64,000 nt of DNA from Nitrosopumilus sp. GTDB lineage: Archaea; Thermoproteota; Nitrososphaeria; Nitrososphaerales; Nitrosopumilaceae. The position numbers and the translations under genes are program-made. Numbering within the stretch: position 1 is the first letter of the stretch; the number at the start of each line of letters is the position of its first letter. The stretch is taken from the NCBI RefSeq assembly GCF_025699255.1, contig NZ_JAILWA010000002.1, positions 196,948-260,947 of the forward strand, given 5' to 3'. This document shows positions 50,550 to 58,797 of the stretch, in pieces. Below the pieces are notes generated by a model. It did not search any database. It was not told where the DNA came from and saw nothing but the letters and a program-made list of their open reading frames with translations.

Positions 50550-51464
50550 TTAGATTTCAATACCTGAGATGGCACTTTTTACACTTTCAACTGCCTTATC
50601 AAACACTTGTTTCTCTTCATCATTAAGGTTTAATTCGATGATTTTTTCTACACCTTTCTTGCCAATTATTGCTGGTACTCCAATAGTTACATCCGAATGA
50701 CCATATTCTCCATCAAGATATGTTGCAACTGGAATGACTTGTTTTCTGTCTCTTACCACTGATTCAACAATTGCCGAAATTGCATTTCCTGGAGCATGTA
50801 CTGTAGCTCCTTTCAATTCAATAACTTTTGCTGCTACTTGTTTTGTGTTAACGACCAATTCGTCTAGTTTTTCTTTTGGCAAAAATGACGATAATGGAAT
50901 GCCTGATACTGATGAAAATCTTGGTAGAGGTAACATATTTTCCCCATGTTCTCCAATAACTAGTGCTCTGATTGAATCTCGAGAATGACCTGTTGCTTCA
51001 TGAATAAATTGTCTGAATCTTGATAAATCTAACATTCCACCCATTCCAAATACCCGACTTCTGTCAAATCCTGAAACCTTGTATGTTATGTATGCCATAG
51101 GATCAAGTGGATTTGTTACAGGAATTATCATTGAATTATCTGCATATTTTTTTACATTTTCTACTACGCTTTTCACGATTGATGCATTAATTTTCAAAAG
51201 ATCCATTCTGGTCATACCTGGTTTTCTTCCAGAACCTGCTACTACTACAACAACATCTGAACCCTTCATGTCTGCAAAATCATTAGAACCTTTGACTTCT
51301 ACGTCTATTCCTTGTTCTGATAACATATGGTTGATATCCATAGCTTCTCCTTGAGGAAGCCCTTCAGCTACATCGAGTAATAATATTTGATCATCTAGTC
51401 GTTTTAACGCTGAAAACAATGCAGCGTCTCCACCCACTTTACCAGAACCGATGATAGTAATCAT
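50550..51464 (-). CDS. mdh: Malate dehydrogenase (LDH/MDH superfamily)
   Basis: A 304-aa NAD(P)-dependent dehydrogenase. The Rossmann start is [17 protein letters not shown], followed by [19 protein letters not shown] (substrate Arg), [18 protein letters not shown] and the catalytic His in [18 protein letters not shown]. The residue pattern RKPGMTR is that of MDH, not LDH. It interconverts malate and oxaloacetate in the TCA and 3-hydroxypropionate/4-hydroxybutyrate context. Position between larB and the larC promoter is notable given LarA's link to lactate; malate racemisation is one imaginable connection. Confidence 0.92.
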   Translation of the reverse strand: MITIIGSGKVGGDAALFSALKRLDDQILLLDVAEGLPQGEAMDINHMLSEQGIDVEVKGSNDFADMKGSDVVVVVAGSGRKPGMTRMDLLKINASIVKSVVENVKKYADNSMIIPVTNPLDPMAYITYKVSGFDRSRVFGMGGMLDLSRFRQFIHEATGHSRDSIRALVIGEHGENMLPLPRFSSVSGIPLSSFLPKEKLDELVVNTKQVAAKVIELKGATVHAPGNAISAIVESVVRDRKQVIPVATYLDGEYGHSDVTIGVPAIIGKKGVEKIIELNLNDEEKQVFDKAVESVKSAISGIEI

Positions 51465-51553
51465 GAAAATCGGTGTTAATTTTCAATAATTAAATCTAGT
51501 GAAAGTCGTGAAATATTAGTCGAATTTATAAGCATTTTTGATAATTTTTAATC

Positions 51554-52783
51554 ATGGTTGTTGTTATTGATCCTCAAATAGCTGGGATCTCTGGTGATAT
51601 GCTTCTGTGTTCCTTAGTTGATTTGGGTGCTGACAAAAATAAAATAATTGATGGAATCAAATTGTCTGAAAAATTTCTTTCAGGTTCGACAATTAAAAAA
51701 ATTGAATTTGAAAAAATCCAAAAAAATGGAGTTGAATCATTACAGTTACTTTTAGATATTGATGAAGATATTCATGAAAGAAAAGGTCATGAGATTAAAA
51801 CTGCAATTATCAATTCTACAAAAGAACTGAATCTTTCTGAAAAAGCAAAAATTTTTGCAAAATCCTGTATAGATACACTCATTTCTTCAGAATCTAAAAT
51901 ACATGGAATTCCTGAAAATTCTGTTCATTTTCATGAGGCATCAAGTATAGATACTTTGGTAGATATTATTGGAATCACAATTGCAATAGATGATTTAGAA
52001 TTATTTGAAGAAAAAATTGTATGCTTACCTATTTCTGTTGGAGGTGGCTCTGTAACTTTTTCACATGGCACAATGTCAAATCCTGCAAGTGCAATTTTGG
52101 AGATTTTTAAGAATTCTAATTTGATCATTCAAGGCAATGATGCAAATGAGGAACTTACTACTCCTACCGGTGCGTGCATTTTAGTAAATTTTGCTCATGA
52201 ATCTGTAAAATACTACCCTCCAATGAAAGTAGATGCTATTGGATATGGGGCAGGTCAAAAAGATTTTGAATCTTTTTCAAACACACTGAAAATTATCAGA
52301 GGCTCAGAAAACCAATTGGAAGTTGATTCAGTAAAAATCCTTGAAACCAATGTAGATGATGTATCTGGAGAAATTTTAGGAAATCTTATTGAGAAGATTA
52401 TGGAAAAAGGAGCTCGAGACGTCTCTATTTATCACGGAATTACCAAGAAGGGAAGACCCACAAATCTTGTATCAGTTATCTGTACTGATGAAACTGTTGA
52501 TGAGATAGTTGATACTCTGATATTAGAAACTGGAACTTTGGGTGTCCGAATTTCTGATTCTAATAGATTTATAGTTCCTAGATCAAGCCATTCGGCTTCT
52601 ATATCTTTGAATGGGAATCTTTTTGAAATAAACTACAAAAAATCATCCTTTAAGGGAAAAAATGATTTTAAGATAGAATTTGATGATTTGAAAAAAATTT
52701 CAAAAATTCTTGATAAATCCATTAAAGCAACAGAATCTTTGTTGAGGAAAGAAATAGAAAAATTGGAGTTAAAAAATGCCTAG
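51554..52783 (+). CDS. larC: LarC, nickel-insertion protein for the NPN cofactor
   Basis: A 409-aa single-chain LarC (some bacteria use a programmed frameshift of LarC1/LarC2; no frameshift here). IDPQIAGISGDMLLCSLVDLGA is the family start; HFHEASSIDTLVDI and GRPTNLVSVIC with the LDETNVDDVSGEILG block follow. It is a CTP-dependent nickel cyclometallase that inserts Ni into the thiolated cofactor (known). A TATA box (AATTTATAAGC, about 51524-51534) 27 bases before the ATG indicates a leaderless start. First gene of larC-larE-cysteine desulfurase. Confidence 0.94.
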   Translation: MVVVIDPQIAGISGDMLLCSLVDLGADKNKIIDGIKLSEKFLSGSTIKKIEFEKIQKNGVESLQLLLDIDEDIHERKGHEIKTAIINSTKELNLSEKAKIFAKSCIDTLISSESKIHGIPENSVHFHEASSIDTLVDIIGITIAIDDLELFEEKIVCLPISVGGGSVTFSHGTMSNPASAILEIFKNSNLIIQGNDANEELTTPTGACILVNFAHESVKYYPPMKVDAIGYGAGQKDFESFSNTLKIIRGSENQLEVDSVKILETNVDDVSGEILGNLIEKIMEKGARDVSIYHGITKKGRPTNLVSVICTDETVDEIVDTLILETGTLGVRISDSNRFIVPRSSHSASISLNGNLFEINYKKSSFKGKNDFKIEFDDLKKISKILDKSIKATESLLRKEIEKLELKNA

Positions 52784-53573
52784 TCTTGAAAATCTTGTAA
52801 ATTGGTTTGATGACAAAAACAAAGTAATGGTTGCTCTTTCTGGAGGTGTAGATAGTGCTCTTGTTGCATATGCTGCATTCCAAAAACTCGGAAACTCTGC
52901 AATTGCTGTTACCGCTGATTACAAAACTTTATCAAAAGAAGAATTGGCAACTGCTAAACAGATTTGTTCTGAAATCGGTATTAAACAATTGTTTTTAGAT
53001 TATAGTGAGCTTGAAAACGAATCTTTCACAAAAAATGATTCAGATCGATGCTTTCATTGTAGGATGGAATTAGGAGAACATTTGACTAAATTGGCAAAAG
53101 AACATGGCGTGGAAGTAATTGTGGATGGAACAAATCTTGATGATTTGGGTGATTATAGGCCTGGAATTGAAGCATTAAAACAGAATGGAATTAGAAGTCC
53201 TTTGGTAGAAACGCACTTTTCAAAATCAAACATTAGAGAAATTGCAAAATCTGTTGGATTATCTATATATGACAAACCCTCAAATTCTTGTTTGGCATCA
53301 AGAATTCCTTGGGGTCAAAGAGTAACTGCAGAAAAATTACTTCGAATAGAACTTGGTGAAACAATTGTTAAACAACTAACAAACGTAAAGCAAGTACGAG
53401 TTCGTGATATGAATGGTTCTGCAAAAATTGAAGTTGAAAAACAGATGATATCAAGACTTGATAAAAACATCTTAGACCAACTAAATGAGAAATTGAAATT
53501 GATTGGATTTATTTCAGTTGAAGTTGATCAGGAAGGATATAAACCAGGAAAAATTAACGTGATTGCAGATTGA
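52776..53573 (+). CDS. larE: LarE, sulfur transferase for the NPN cofactor (three-cysteine, Fe-S-type)
   Basis: A 265-aa PP-loop ATPase. SGGVDS lies at residues 22-27. Cys92 and Cys95 are in RCFHCRMELG, and Cys172 is in PSNSCLASRIPWG. L. plantarum LarE has only the last Cys, which is sacrificed. The three-Cys arrangement is that of LarE enzymes reported to hold a [4Fe-4S] cluster and act catalytically (Thermotoga, methanogens). It thiolates the two carboxyls of the precursor. The ATG overlaps larC by eight bases. Confidence 0.93.
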   Translation: MPSLENLVNWFDDKNKVMVALSGGVDSALVAYAAFQKLGNSAIAVTADYKTLSKEELATAKQICSEIGIKQLFLDYSELENESFTKNDSDRCFHCRMELGEHLTKLAKEHGVEVIVDGTNLDDLGDYRPGIEALKQNGIRSPLVETHFSKSNIREIAKSVGLSIYDKPSNSCLASRIPWGQRVTAEKLLRIELGETIVKQLTNVKQVRVRDMNGSAKIEVEKQMISRLDKNILDQLNEKLKLIGFISVEVDQEGYKPGKINVIAD

Positions 53574-54739
53574 TTTATCTTGACAATGCAGCATCTACTC
53601 AAATTCATGATGATGTTTTAGAATCCATGTTGCCATATCTTAAAGAACAGTATGGCAATGCATCATCAATTCACAGATATGGTAGACTTGCTCATAAGGC
53701 AATTGAAAAGGCAAGAAAACAAATTGCACAATTAATCAATGCAGAACCCTCTGAAATTCTGATAACTTCTGGTGGTACAGAATCAAACAATACTGTTCTG
53801 AGAGGAATTTCTAGATCTGGTTCATCTGATAAAATCATTACATCTCTAATTGAACATGATGCAATTTTAGAACCTTGTAAGAATCTCTCAAAATCTGGTC
53901 TGATCATTGATTATCTTCCTGTAGATAATTTTGGAATGGTAGATCCTCAAGAATTACAAAATCGCTTATCTGATAATACTTGTCTAGTTTCAATAATGTT
54001 TGGAAATAATGAAGTAGGTGCCATACAAAAAATTTCTGAAATTGCTAAAATATGTAATGAAAGAAAAATTCCATTTCATACAGATGCGGTTCAAGCAGTA
54101 GGCAAGATTCCAATTGATGTCAAAGAACTAGGTATAGATTTACTGTCAATTTCTTCCCACAAACTAAATGGACCAAAAGGTATAGGTGCGTTATACATCA
54201 AAAATGGTATTGAAATTGATCCTGTAATTTTAGGTGGTGGTCAAGAAAATGGTTTGCGTTCTGGTACTGAAAATGTTGCTAATATTGTTGGATTTGGAAA
54301 GGCATGTGAAATTGCAAAAAATCATTTGGATGAAAATATGGCTTATGTTAGTAAACTTCGAGATCTTCTGGTTGACAAAGTTTTACATGAAATTCCTGAA
54401 GTGACTCTTAACGGTGATCCAAAATCTAGATTGCCTAACAATGCTCATTTTACATTTCTTGGTGTTAACGGCGAAGATCTTATCATTAAACTAGATGAAT
54501 ATGGAATTGCAGCCTCTACTGGTTCTGCATGTTCTGTTAATACTCAAAAGGCTTCACATGTTTTACAGGCAATGGGGTTTTCTCATGAACAAATAACTGG
54601 ATCTTTAAGATTGACAATGGGTGTTTTCAATACTGCAGAAGAAATTGAACAAACGGTTGTACACCTCAAAAAAATAGTTGAAGAATTAAGATCTTTTTCA
54701 CCCTTCAAAGAAAAATATTCTTTTAATTCTAAAAATTAA
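53570..54739 (+). CDS. Cysteine desulfurase (NifS/IscS-type)
   Basis: A 389-aa PLP enzyme. YLDNAASTQIHDDVLESMLPYL, the PLP lysine in SISSHKLNGPKGIGALYI and the persulfide cysteine in STGSACSVNTQKASHVL are present. It takes sulfur from cysteine; placed after LarE with coupled translation (start TTG overlapping the LarE stop), it is the likely sulfur donor for rebuilding the [4Fe-4S]-LarE cluster or its persulfide (inference). It also may serve Fe-S assembly and tRNA thiolation. Its end overlaps the convergent PEFG gene by four bases. Confidence 0.93.
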   Translation: MIYLDNAASTQIHDDVLESMLPYLKEQYGNASSIHRYGRLAHKAIEKARKQIAQLINAEPSEILITSGGTESNNTVLRGISRSGSSDKIITSLIEHDAILEPCKNLSKSGLIIDYLPVDNFGMVDPQELQNRLSDNTCLVSIMFGNNEVGAIQKISEIAKICNERKIPFHTDAVQAVGKIPIDVKELGIDLLSISSHKLNGPKGIGALYIKNGIEIDPVILGGGQENGLRSGTENVANIVGFGKACEIAKNHLDENMAYVSKLRDLLVDKVLHEIPEVTLNGDPKSRLPNNAHFTFLGVNGEDLIIKLDEYGIAASTGSACSVNTQKASHVLQAMGFSHEQITGSLRLTMGVFNTAEEIEQTVVHLKKIVEELRSFSPFKEKYSFNSKN

Positions 54740-55542
54740 TCTCTAACTAGAAATCTATTTCTTGTAAATACCACTGTTGAAAATATTCCTATTACTAATA
54801 TTATCATTACAATGCTTCCAAATTCTGGAACAACATAAGTTCCAATGATCTCAATGTCTGAATCTCCATTTTCAAAATCTATTCTTAATACTCTGGAATC
54901 TGCACCTATTGTAGATGATTCTTTAGGGCTTACTTCTATACCGTCAATTAAAACAATGAACGTATCGTCTTTACCATCTTGTTTTTCTGCTCCGATGAAC
55001 TCTCTTGGCAAATCTAATGTTATTACTCCTTCATCTACTGCGTCAATTTGTACTATCAATGCAAAAATCTCTGAATCAACTATCATATCTTTGACTGTTC
55101 CTCCTTTGATGGTGTATTCTACATCAAAAGTACCATGACTTCCTGCATCTACTTCAAAATTTGTTGCAGTCGAAGATACTTCTGATTTTGGAGAATAACT
55201 AAATTCTGATTCTGCAACATTACCTTCGCCATATGATGCTCTGACTGTATACTCTCCTTGTTTTTGCCATAATGGACCTTCTGCATTAACTGTATGAGAA
55301 TAGCTACCATCTTGAGCAACTGTGATTTGTGCAATATCTACAAGATTTCCTTCTGAAAATAATTGCAATGTTACAGGAGTACTTCCGACTATTGTTGCAA
55401 TGTGACCTGAAATCACTATTGTATCTCCTTCATCATAATGACTGTCATCTGTTTGAACTGAAATTATTGATTCTTGAGCAAAAACTACTCCTGTAGAAAT
55501 CATAAATAATAATATCAAACCATAAAATACTTTCAAACTCAC
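54736..55542 (-). CDS. PEFG-CTERM secreted protein (copy D)
   Basis: About 268 aa. Start taken at GTG 55542 (MSLKVFYGLILLFMISTGVVFAQ signal peptide), 25 bases from the TATA-like GAAATATAC; the longer frame to 55662 has no signal-like start. Two beta domains (VQTDDSHYDEGDTIVISGH and a middle of about 120 residues) are followed by VPEFGSIVMIILVIGIFSTVVFTRN, the PEFG sorting signal with helix and basic tail. It is the most divergent of four tandem paralogues. Sorting is probably by an archaeosortase (known for PEFG proteins by inference). Confidence 0.85.
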   Translation of the reverse strand: MSLKVFYGLILLFMISTGVVFAQESIISVQTDDSHYDEGDTIVISGHIATIVGSTPVTLQLFSEGNLVDIAQITVAQDGSYSHTVNAEGPLWQKQGEYTVRASYGEGNVAESEFSYSPKSEVSSTATNFEVDAGSHGTFDVEYTIKGGTVKDMIVDSEIFALIVQIDAVDEGVITLDLPREFIGAEKQDGKDDTFIVLIDGIEVSPKESSTIGADSRVLRIDFENGDSDIEIIGTYVVPEFGSIVMIILVIGIFSTVVFTRNRFLVRD

Positions 55543-55615
55543 AAACTTTTCAATACTCGTTTGTATATTTCCTTTACTATTAAAAAATGAAAAAATGAAA
55601 AAAGTTGTGTAACTT

Positions 55616-56506
55616 TTAGTATCTTGGAACAATGCTAAGTCTTGACTTTGCAGAGACTGCAATTATTGAGATAATTGCTACTGCAAGAATCATAGCTGCT
55701 ATTGTACCAAATTCTGGAATTACATGGGTACCAATTATTTCAATTTTCTCAGCGCCAGCTGGGAACATTACTGTTACTTTGTTTGCAACAATTTCAACAT
55801 CATCCCATTCTTCACCGTCAACTAGTACCATGAAGATACCGTCAATGGTTGTTTTTGTTGGGCTTACTGTTAGTGTTCCGTCATCTTTTGCGTTGATCAT
55901 AATGACAATTGAATTGTCATCAGTATTGATTTTTGCACCAGTTACCATTCCACCTGAAATTGTAAATGGTACACATTGACCATTTGCAGATATTTCATTA
56001 CTGCCACATTGTTTTGTGTTGTTTGGTGTGTTGTAATTTGGTGTATATGCTTCTCCACCAGTTAGTTCAACTTTTGCACTGTTGCTTTTTTCAGCACTAC
56101 CATAGTTTACTTTAATGGTGTAGGTACCATCGTATTTCCACATAGCACCTGCTGTATTTAGTGTCGTCTCAAAAGTTCCATCTTGTGATACATTGACTTG
56201 GTCAACTGTAACGATGGAGTTTAAGGGACTAACAACAGTTACTGTAACTGGAAATCCAGAGGCTACGTTTGCTACTTGGCCTGTTACCATAATCATGTCA
56301 CTATGTCCATATCCTGTTTTGTCTGTCCAAACAGATACTGGAAGAGCTTCTCTCAACATTTTGTTTGCTGTTGCCTTGGCATCTTCCATTGAACATCCTA
56401 CACATGCTTCTGGAATATCTCCTGAAGCAGCATATGCTGATGACATGGTTAAAGTACCGACTGCAGTCATTAAGGCTAGTAGCGCGAACGACGTTCGGTT
56501 GTTCAT
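55616..56506 (-). CDS. PEFG-CTERM secreted protein (copy C)
   Basis: A 296-aa exported protein: signal peptide 1-26 (ending AYAA), a short Cys-containing stretch (EACVGCSMEDAK), a beta domain SVWTDKTGYGHSDMIMVTGQV (the same adhesion-like domain as its neighbours), a linker with two Cys (CGSNEISANGQC), a second beta domain, then IPEFGTIAAMIL and a helix ending SRLSIVPRY. The promoter block at 56530-56548 is identical to that of copy B, with the ATG 42 bases downstream of the block start, so a short leader of about 15 bases is likely. Confidence 0.9.
   Translation of the reverse strand: MNNRTSFALLALMTAVGTLTMSSAYAASGDIPEACVGCSMEDAKATANKMLREALPVSVWTDKTGYGHSDMIMVTGQVANVASGFPVTVTVVSPLNSIVTVDQVNVSQDGTFETTLNTAGAMWKYDGTYTIKVNYGSAEKSNSAKVELTGGEAYTPNYNTPNNTKQCGSNEISANGQCVPFTISGGMVTGAKINTDDNSIVIMINAKDDGTLTVSPTKTTIDGIFMVLVDGEEWDDVEIVANKVTVMFPAGAEKIEIIGTHVIPEFGTIAAMILAVAIISIIAVSAKSRLSIVPRY
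55617..55717 (-). repeat. 101-base 3'-end repeat, copy in PEFG gene C
   Basis: This stretch, coding for PEFG plus transmembrane tail and ending at the stop codon, is repeated almost without change at 56570-56670 and 57542-57642. Copies C and B differ at one visible third-codon position; copy A has several more changes in its first 20 bases. Confidence 0.93.
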
Positions 56507-56529
56507 CTTGTTGCGATTTGCATCCGTCT

Positions 56530-56548
56530 CTATTTATGTATATTTAAA
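56530..56548 (-). promoter_or_regulatory. PEFG gene C promoter block
   Basis: Identical to the 19-base block before gene B (TTTAAATATACATAAATAG). The sequences between block and ATG differ in the two genes, so only the core promoter is shared. Confidence 0.75.
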
Positions 56549-56568
56549 AAGAGAAAAAAGTTGTGAAC

Positions 56569-57432
56569 TTAGTATCTTGGAACAATGCTAAGTCTTGACT
56601 TTGCAGAGACTGCAATTATTGAGATAATTGCTACTGCAAGAATCATAGCTGCTATTGTGCCAAATTCTGGGACTACAACTCCGTCCTTGATATCTACTTC
56701 AGTTGAAGCAGAATATTTTGGATCATCGAATTGTTTTACCATTACAGTGTACAATCCATCTTGTTTCCATAGTGGTCCGCCTACTGTAATTTCAGTAGCG
56801 AATTCGCCATCAAGCATTGGTGATATTTGAGCTACTTTTACCACATTTCCATTTGGTGCAATCACTTTCACTGTGATATCTTGACTAACTCTGTCTGTTT
56901 TTCCAGTAACCTCAAACATTGTAGAACCATTTTCAATAATTATTGCATCAAGCAGAATCCCTGCATCTTTTGCAACATTTGTTGTATTTGGTGTGAAAAT
57001 ACCTGTTTCTAAATTAGATTCGGTTTCAGAAGTTCTTTCAGTCATACCGTCTGTTATTTCAACAAATACCTTCAAAGTGTACAATGAATTTGCTCCTGTG
57101 CCTTGCATTGCTTTGATCTTGTAAAATCCATCTTCAGTCCATGTTGGTCCGACTTTGAATGTTTTTGCAAAAATTCCTTCTGCGTCTGGTGACACTTGAT
57201 CAATTGCAACAACATTGCTTCCACTTGGAGAAGTTACAGTAAATGTAACGTCATTAAGCTTTGATACGGTTTTACCTGTTACAGTAATTGTATCTGAGCC
57301 TTTATCGGCTGTAGCTGTAATGGACATTCCGAGATTTTGAGCAAAAGCATCTTGCTGAATAGAGGTCATTGAAACTAATGACAGTGCCATGAGGGCAATT
57401 GCCATTGATGTTGTAGAACGTTTAAAATTCAT
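56569..57432 (-). CDS. PEFG-CTERM secreted protein (copy B)
   Basis: About 287 aa with start ATG at 57432 (MNFKRSTTSMAIALMAL signal). An in-frame ATG at 57450 is less likely because the conserved promoter puts transcription start near it, and because copy C has the same 42-base spacing to its ATG. Two beta domains (ITATADKGSDTITVTGK and ILDAIIIENGSTMFEVTGK-like) precede VPEFGTIAAMIL and a helix ending SRLSIVPRY. A GGTG ribosome-binding site lies about 11 bases before 57432. Confidence 0.88.
   Translation of the reverse strand: MNFKRSTTSMAIALMALSLVSMTSIQQDAFAQNLGMSITATADKGSDTITVTGKTVSKLNDVTFTVTSPSGSNVVAIDQVSPDAEGIFAKTFKVGPTWTEDGFYKIKAMQGTGANSLYTLKVFVEITDGMTERTSETESNLETGIFTPNTTNVAKDAGILLDAIIIENGSTMFEVTGKTDRVSQDITVKVIAPNGNVVKVAQISPMLDGEFATEITVGGPLWKQDGLYTVMVKQFDDPKYSASTEVDIKDGVVVPEFGTIAAMILAVAIISIIAVSAKSRLSIVPRY
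56570..56670 (-). repeat. 101-base 3'-end repeat, copy in PEFG gene B
   Basis: Near-identical to 55617-55717, including silent positions, while the upstream halves of the genes are strongly diverged. Confidence 0.93.
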
Positions 57433-57455
57433 CCTATTTTCACCCAGCATTATTG

Positions 57456-57474
57456 CTATTTATGTATATTTAAA
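57456..57474 (-). promoter_or_regulatory. PEFG gene B promoter block
   Basis: Reads TTTAAATATACATAAATAG on the minus strand, containing the TATA box. The same 19 bases stand at 56530-56548 before gene C, and in both cases the start codon begins 42 bases from the block start. Confidence 0.75.
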
Positions 57475-57540
57475 AATGGAATTTTGCGATCTAATCTGTA
57501 TAGATCAGCTTAGTATTTAAAAATAGAAAAAAGATGAGAT

Positions 57541-58368
57541 TTAGTATCTTGGTATAATACTAAGTCTTGACTTTGCAGAGACTGCAATTATTGAGATAAT
57601 TGCTACTGCAAGAATCATAGCTGCTATTGTACCAAATTCTGGGACTACAAATGTACCGATTATTTCGATCTCTTCTGCTCCAACTGGGAATGCTATAGTA
57701 AGAACTCTGTTTGTTGATGTTGTTGTTTCATCAAAGTCTACTTCTTCTCCATCAATTAAGACGAAAAAGTCATCATCTTCCCCATTCATTGTTGCATCCA
57801 TGATAGATCTAGGAATTGTAAGAGTCAATGAACCATCGCTTGTAGCAGAAATAGAAACTATGAGTGAATTTGCATCCACATCAGGCATAATACTAAGTAG
57901 TTTTCCACCTGTAATTTCATATCCTATCAAATCAGTTGAACCTTCAATTGATACTGTTTTGTCAGTAACTTTAGGAGGATTTGTTGGTGTTGTTGTAGAT
58001 CCACCAAATTCAAATGATGTTGCTGCTGTTCGATTTTCATTTCCATATTGAACTGTAACAGTGTATGTTCCCTCTGTTCTCATTGTTCCACCTGCAGTAA
58101 TTTCAGTACTGAATTTTTTATCAGCACCAACTGCTACTTGTGCAATTGCAACAATGCTTCCATTAGAAGATGTAACGATGACACTTACTGGAACACCATA
58201 CAGATCTTTTACTTCTCCTGTTACTAGAATTGTGTCACCTTCTGAATATGATGACTTATCTGTAGTAACAACAATCGAGCTTTGTATTTGTCCAAATGCT
58301 GGTGCCATACCAATACTTGCAAATAATATTGCAGATAGGGCAAACACCGTTAGATGAGCTTTCATCAT
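57541..58368 (-). CDS. PEFG-CTERM secreted protein (copy A)
   Basis: About 275 aa with start at ATG 58368 (MMKAHLTVFALSAILFASIGMAPAFGQ signal peptide); the longer frame to 58419 lacks a signal at its start. TATA-like TTAAATAG is about 25 bases upstream. One beta domain (VVTTDKSSYSEGDTILVTGEV) and a second beta part with FVLIDGEEVDFDETTTS precede VPEFGTIAAMIL and a helix ending SRLSIIPRY. The first domain matches the TDDSHYDEGDTIVISGH domain of copy D and the CFI-box protein. Confidence 0.9.
   Translation of the reverse strand: MMKAHLTVFALSAILFASIGMAPAFGQIQSSIVVTTDKSSYSEGDTILVTGEVKDLYGVPVSVIVTSSNGSIVAIAQVAVGADKKFSTEITAGGTMRTEGTYTVTVQYGNENRTAATSFEFGGSTTTPTNPPKVTDKTVSIEGSTDLIGYEITGGKLLSIMPDVDANSLIVSISATSDGSLTLTIPRSIMDATMNGEDDDFFVLIDGEEVDFDETTTSTNRVLTIAFPVGAEEIEIIGTFVVPEFGTIAAMILAVAIISIIAVSAKSRLSIIPRY
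57542..57642 (-). repeat. 101-base 3'-end repeat, copy in PEFG gene A
   Basis: Third copy; identical to copy C over about 80 bases from the AAGTCTTGACTTTGCAGAGA region onward, with four to five changes nearer the stop codon. Confidence 0.9.
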
Positions 58369-58458
58369 TTTTACGCCTAAATTTATACTATTTAAGGTTG
58401 TGATAAAATTTGTTGACAAAATAGAAAAAAGACTGTTTTTTTTGCGGATTTCAAATTA

Positions 58459-58470
58459 CATATATATTAA
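58459..58470 (+). promoter_or_regulatory. rpoH-rpoB-rpoA promoter
   Basis: TATA box CATATATATTAA. Transcription would start near 58488-58490, giving a leader of about 55 bases, and a GGGGGT ribosome-binding site at 58531-58536 lies nine bases before the rpoH ATG. This is a leadered operon, unlike most genes of the window. Confidence 0.6.
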
Positions 58471-58545
58471 CCCGAGCGTGAATTTTTGACAGTTTGTGTG
58501 TTTTCATTAGTGTTACATTTAATGTTCGATATGGGGGTATTTTGA

Positions 58546-58797
58546 ATGGCAACTAAGAAAAATCAAGTTTTAGTACCTGATCATGTATACGTTCCAAAAC
58601 ATGAAATTATTCCAAAGCAAGAAGCTGAAGAAGTTTTAAAAAAATACAATTGTAAACCAACTGAATTACCATTAATCTTTGTAAACGATCCTGCAATTTT
58701 GGGACTTGGTGTAAAACCTGGAGATATGATAAAAATTACAAGAAAGAGTCCAACTGCTGGTGAAAGTCTCTATTATCGTTATGTGGTGGAAATCTAA
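58546..58797 (+). CDS. rpoH: RNA polymerase subunit H (Rpb5 C-terminal domain)
   Basis: An 83-aa protein corresponding to the conserved C-terminal domain of eukaryotic Rpb5: DHVYVPKHEIIPKQEAEEVLKKYNC, ELPLIFVNDPAILGLGVKPGDMIKI, and ending SLYYRYVVEI. It contacts promoter DNA downstream in the polymerase jaw. The stop overlaps the rpoB ATG by one base (TAATG). Confidence 0.97.
   Translation: MATKKNQVLVPDHVYVPKHEIIPKQEAEEVLKKYNCKPTELPLIFVNDPAILGLGVKPGDMIKITRKSPTAGESLYYRYVVEI

Noticed and set aside
54736-55662. Full-length frame start for PEFG copy D at 55662
   Set aside because: It would put about 40 non-signal residues before the signal peptide and read into the 3' end of copy C; GTG 55542 fits the TATA box.
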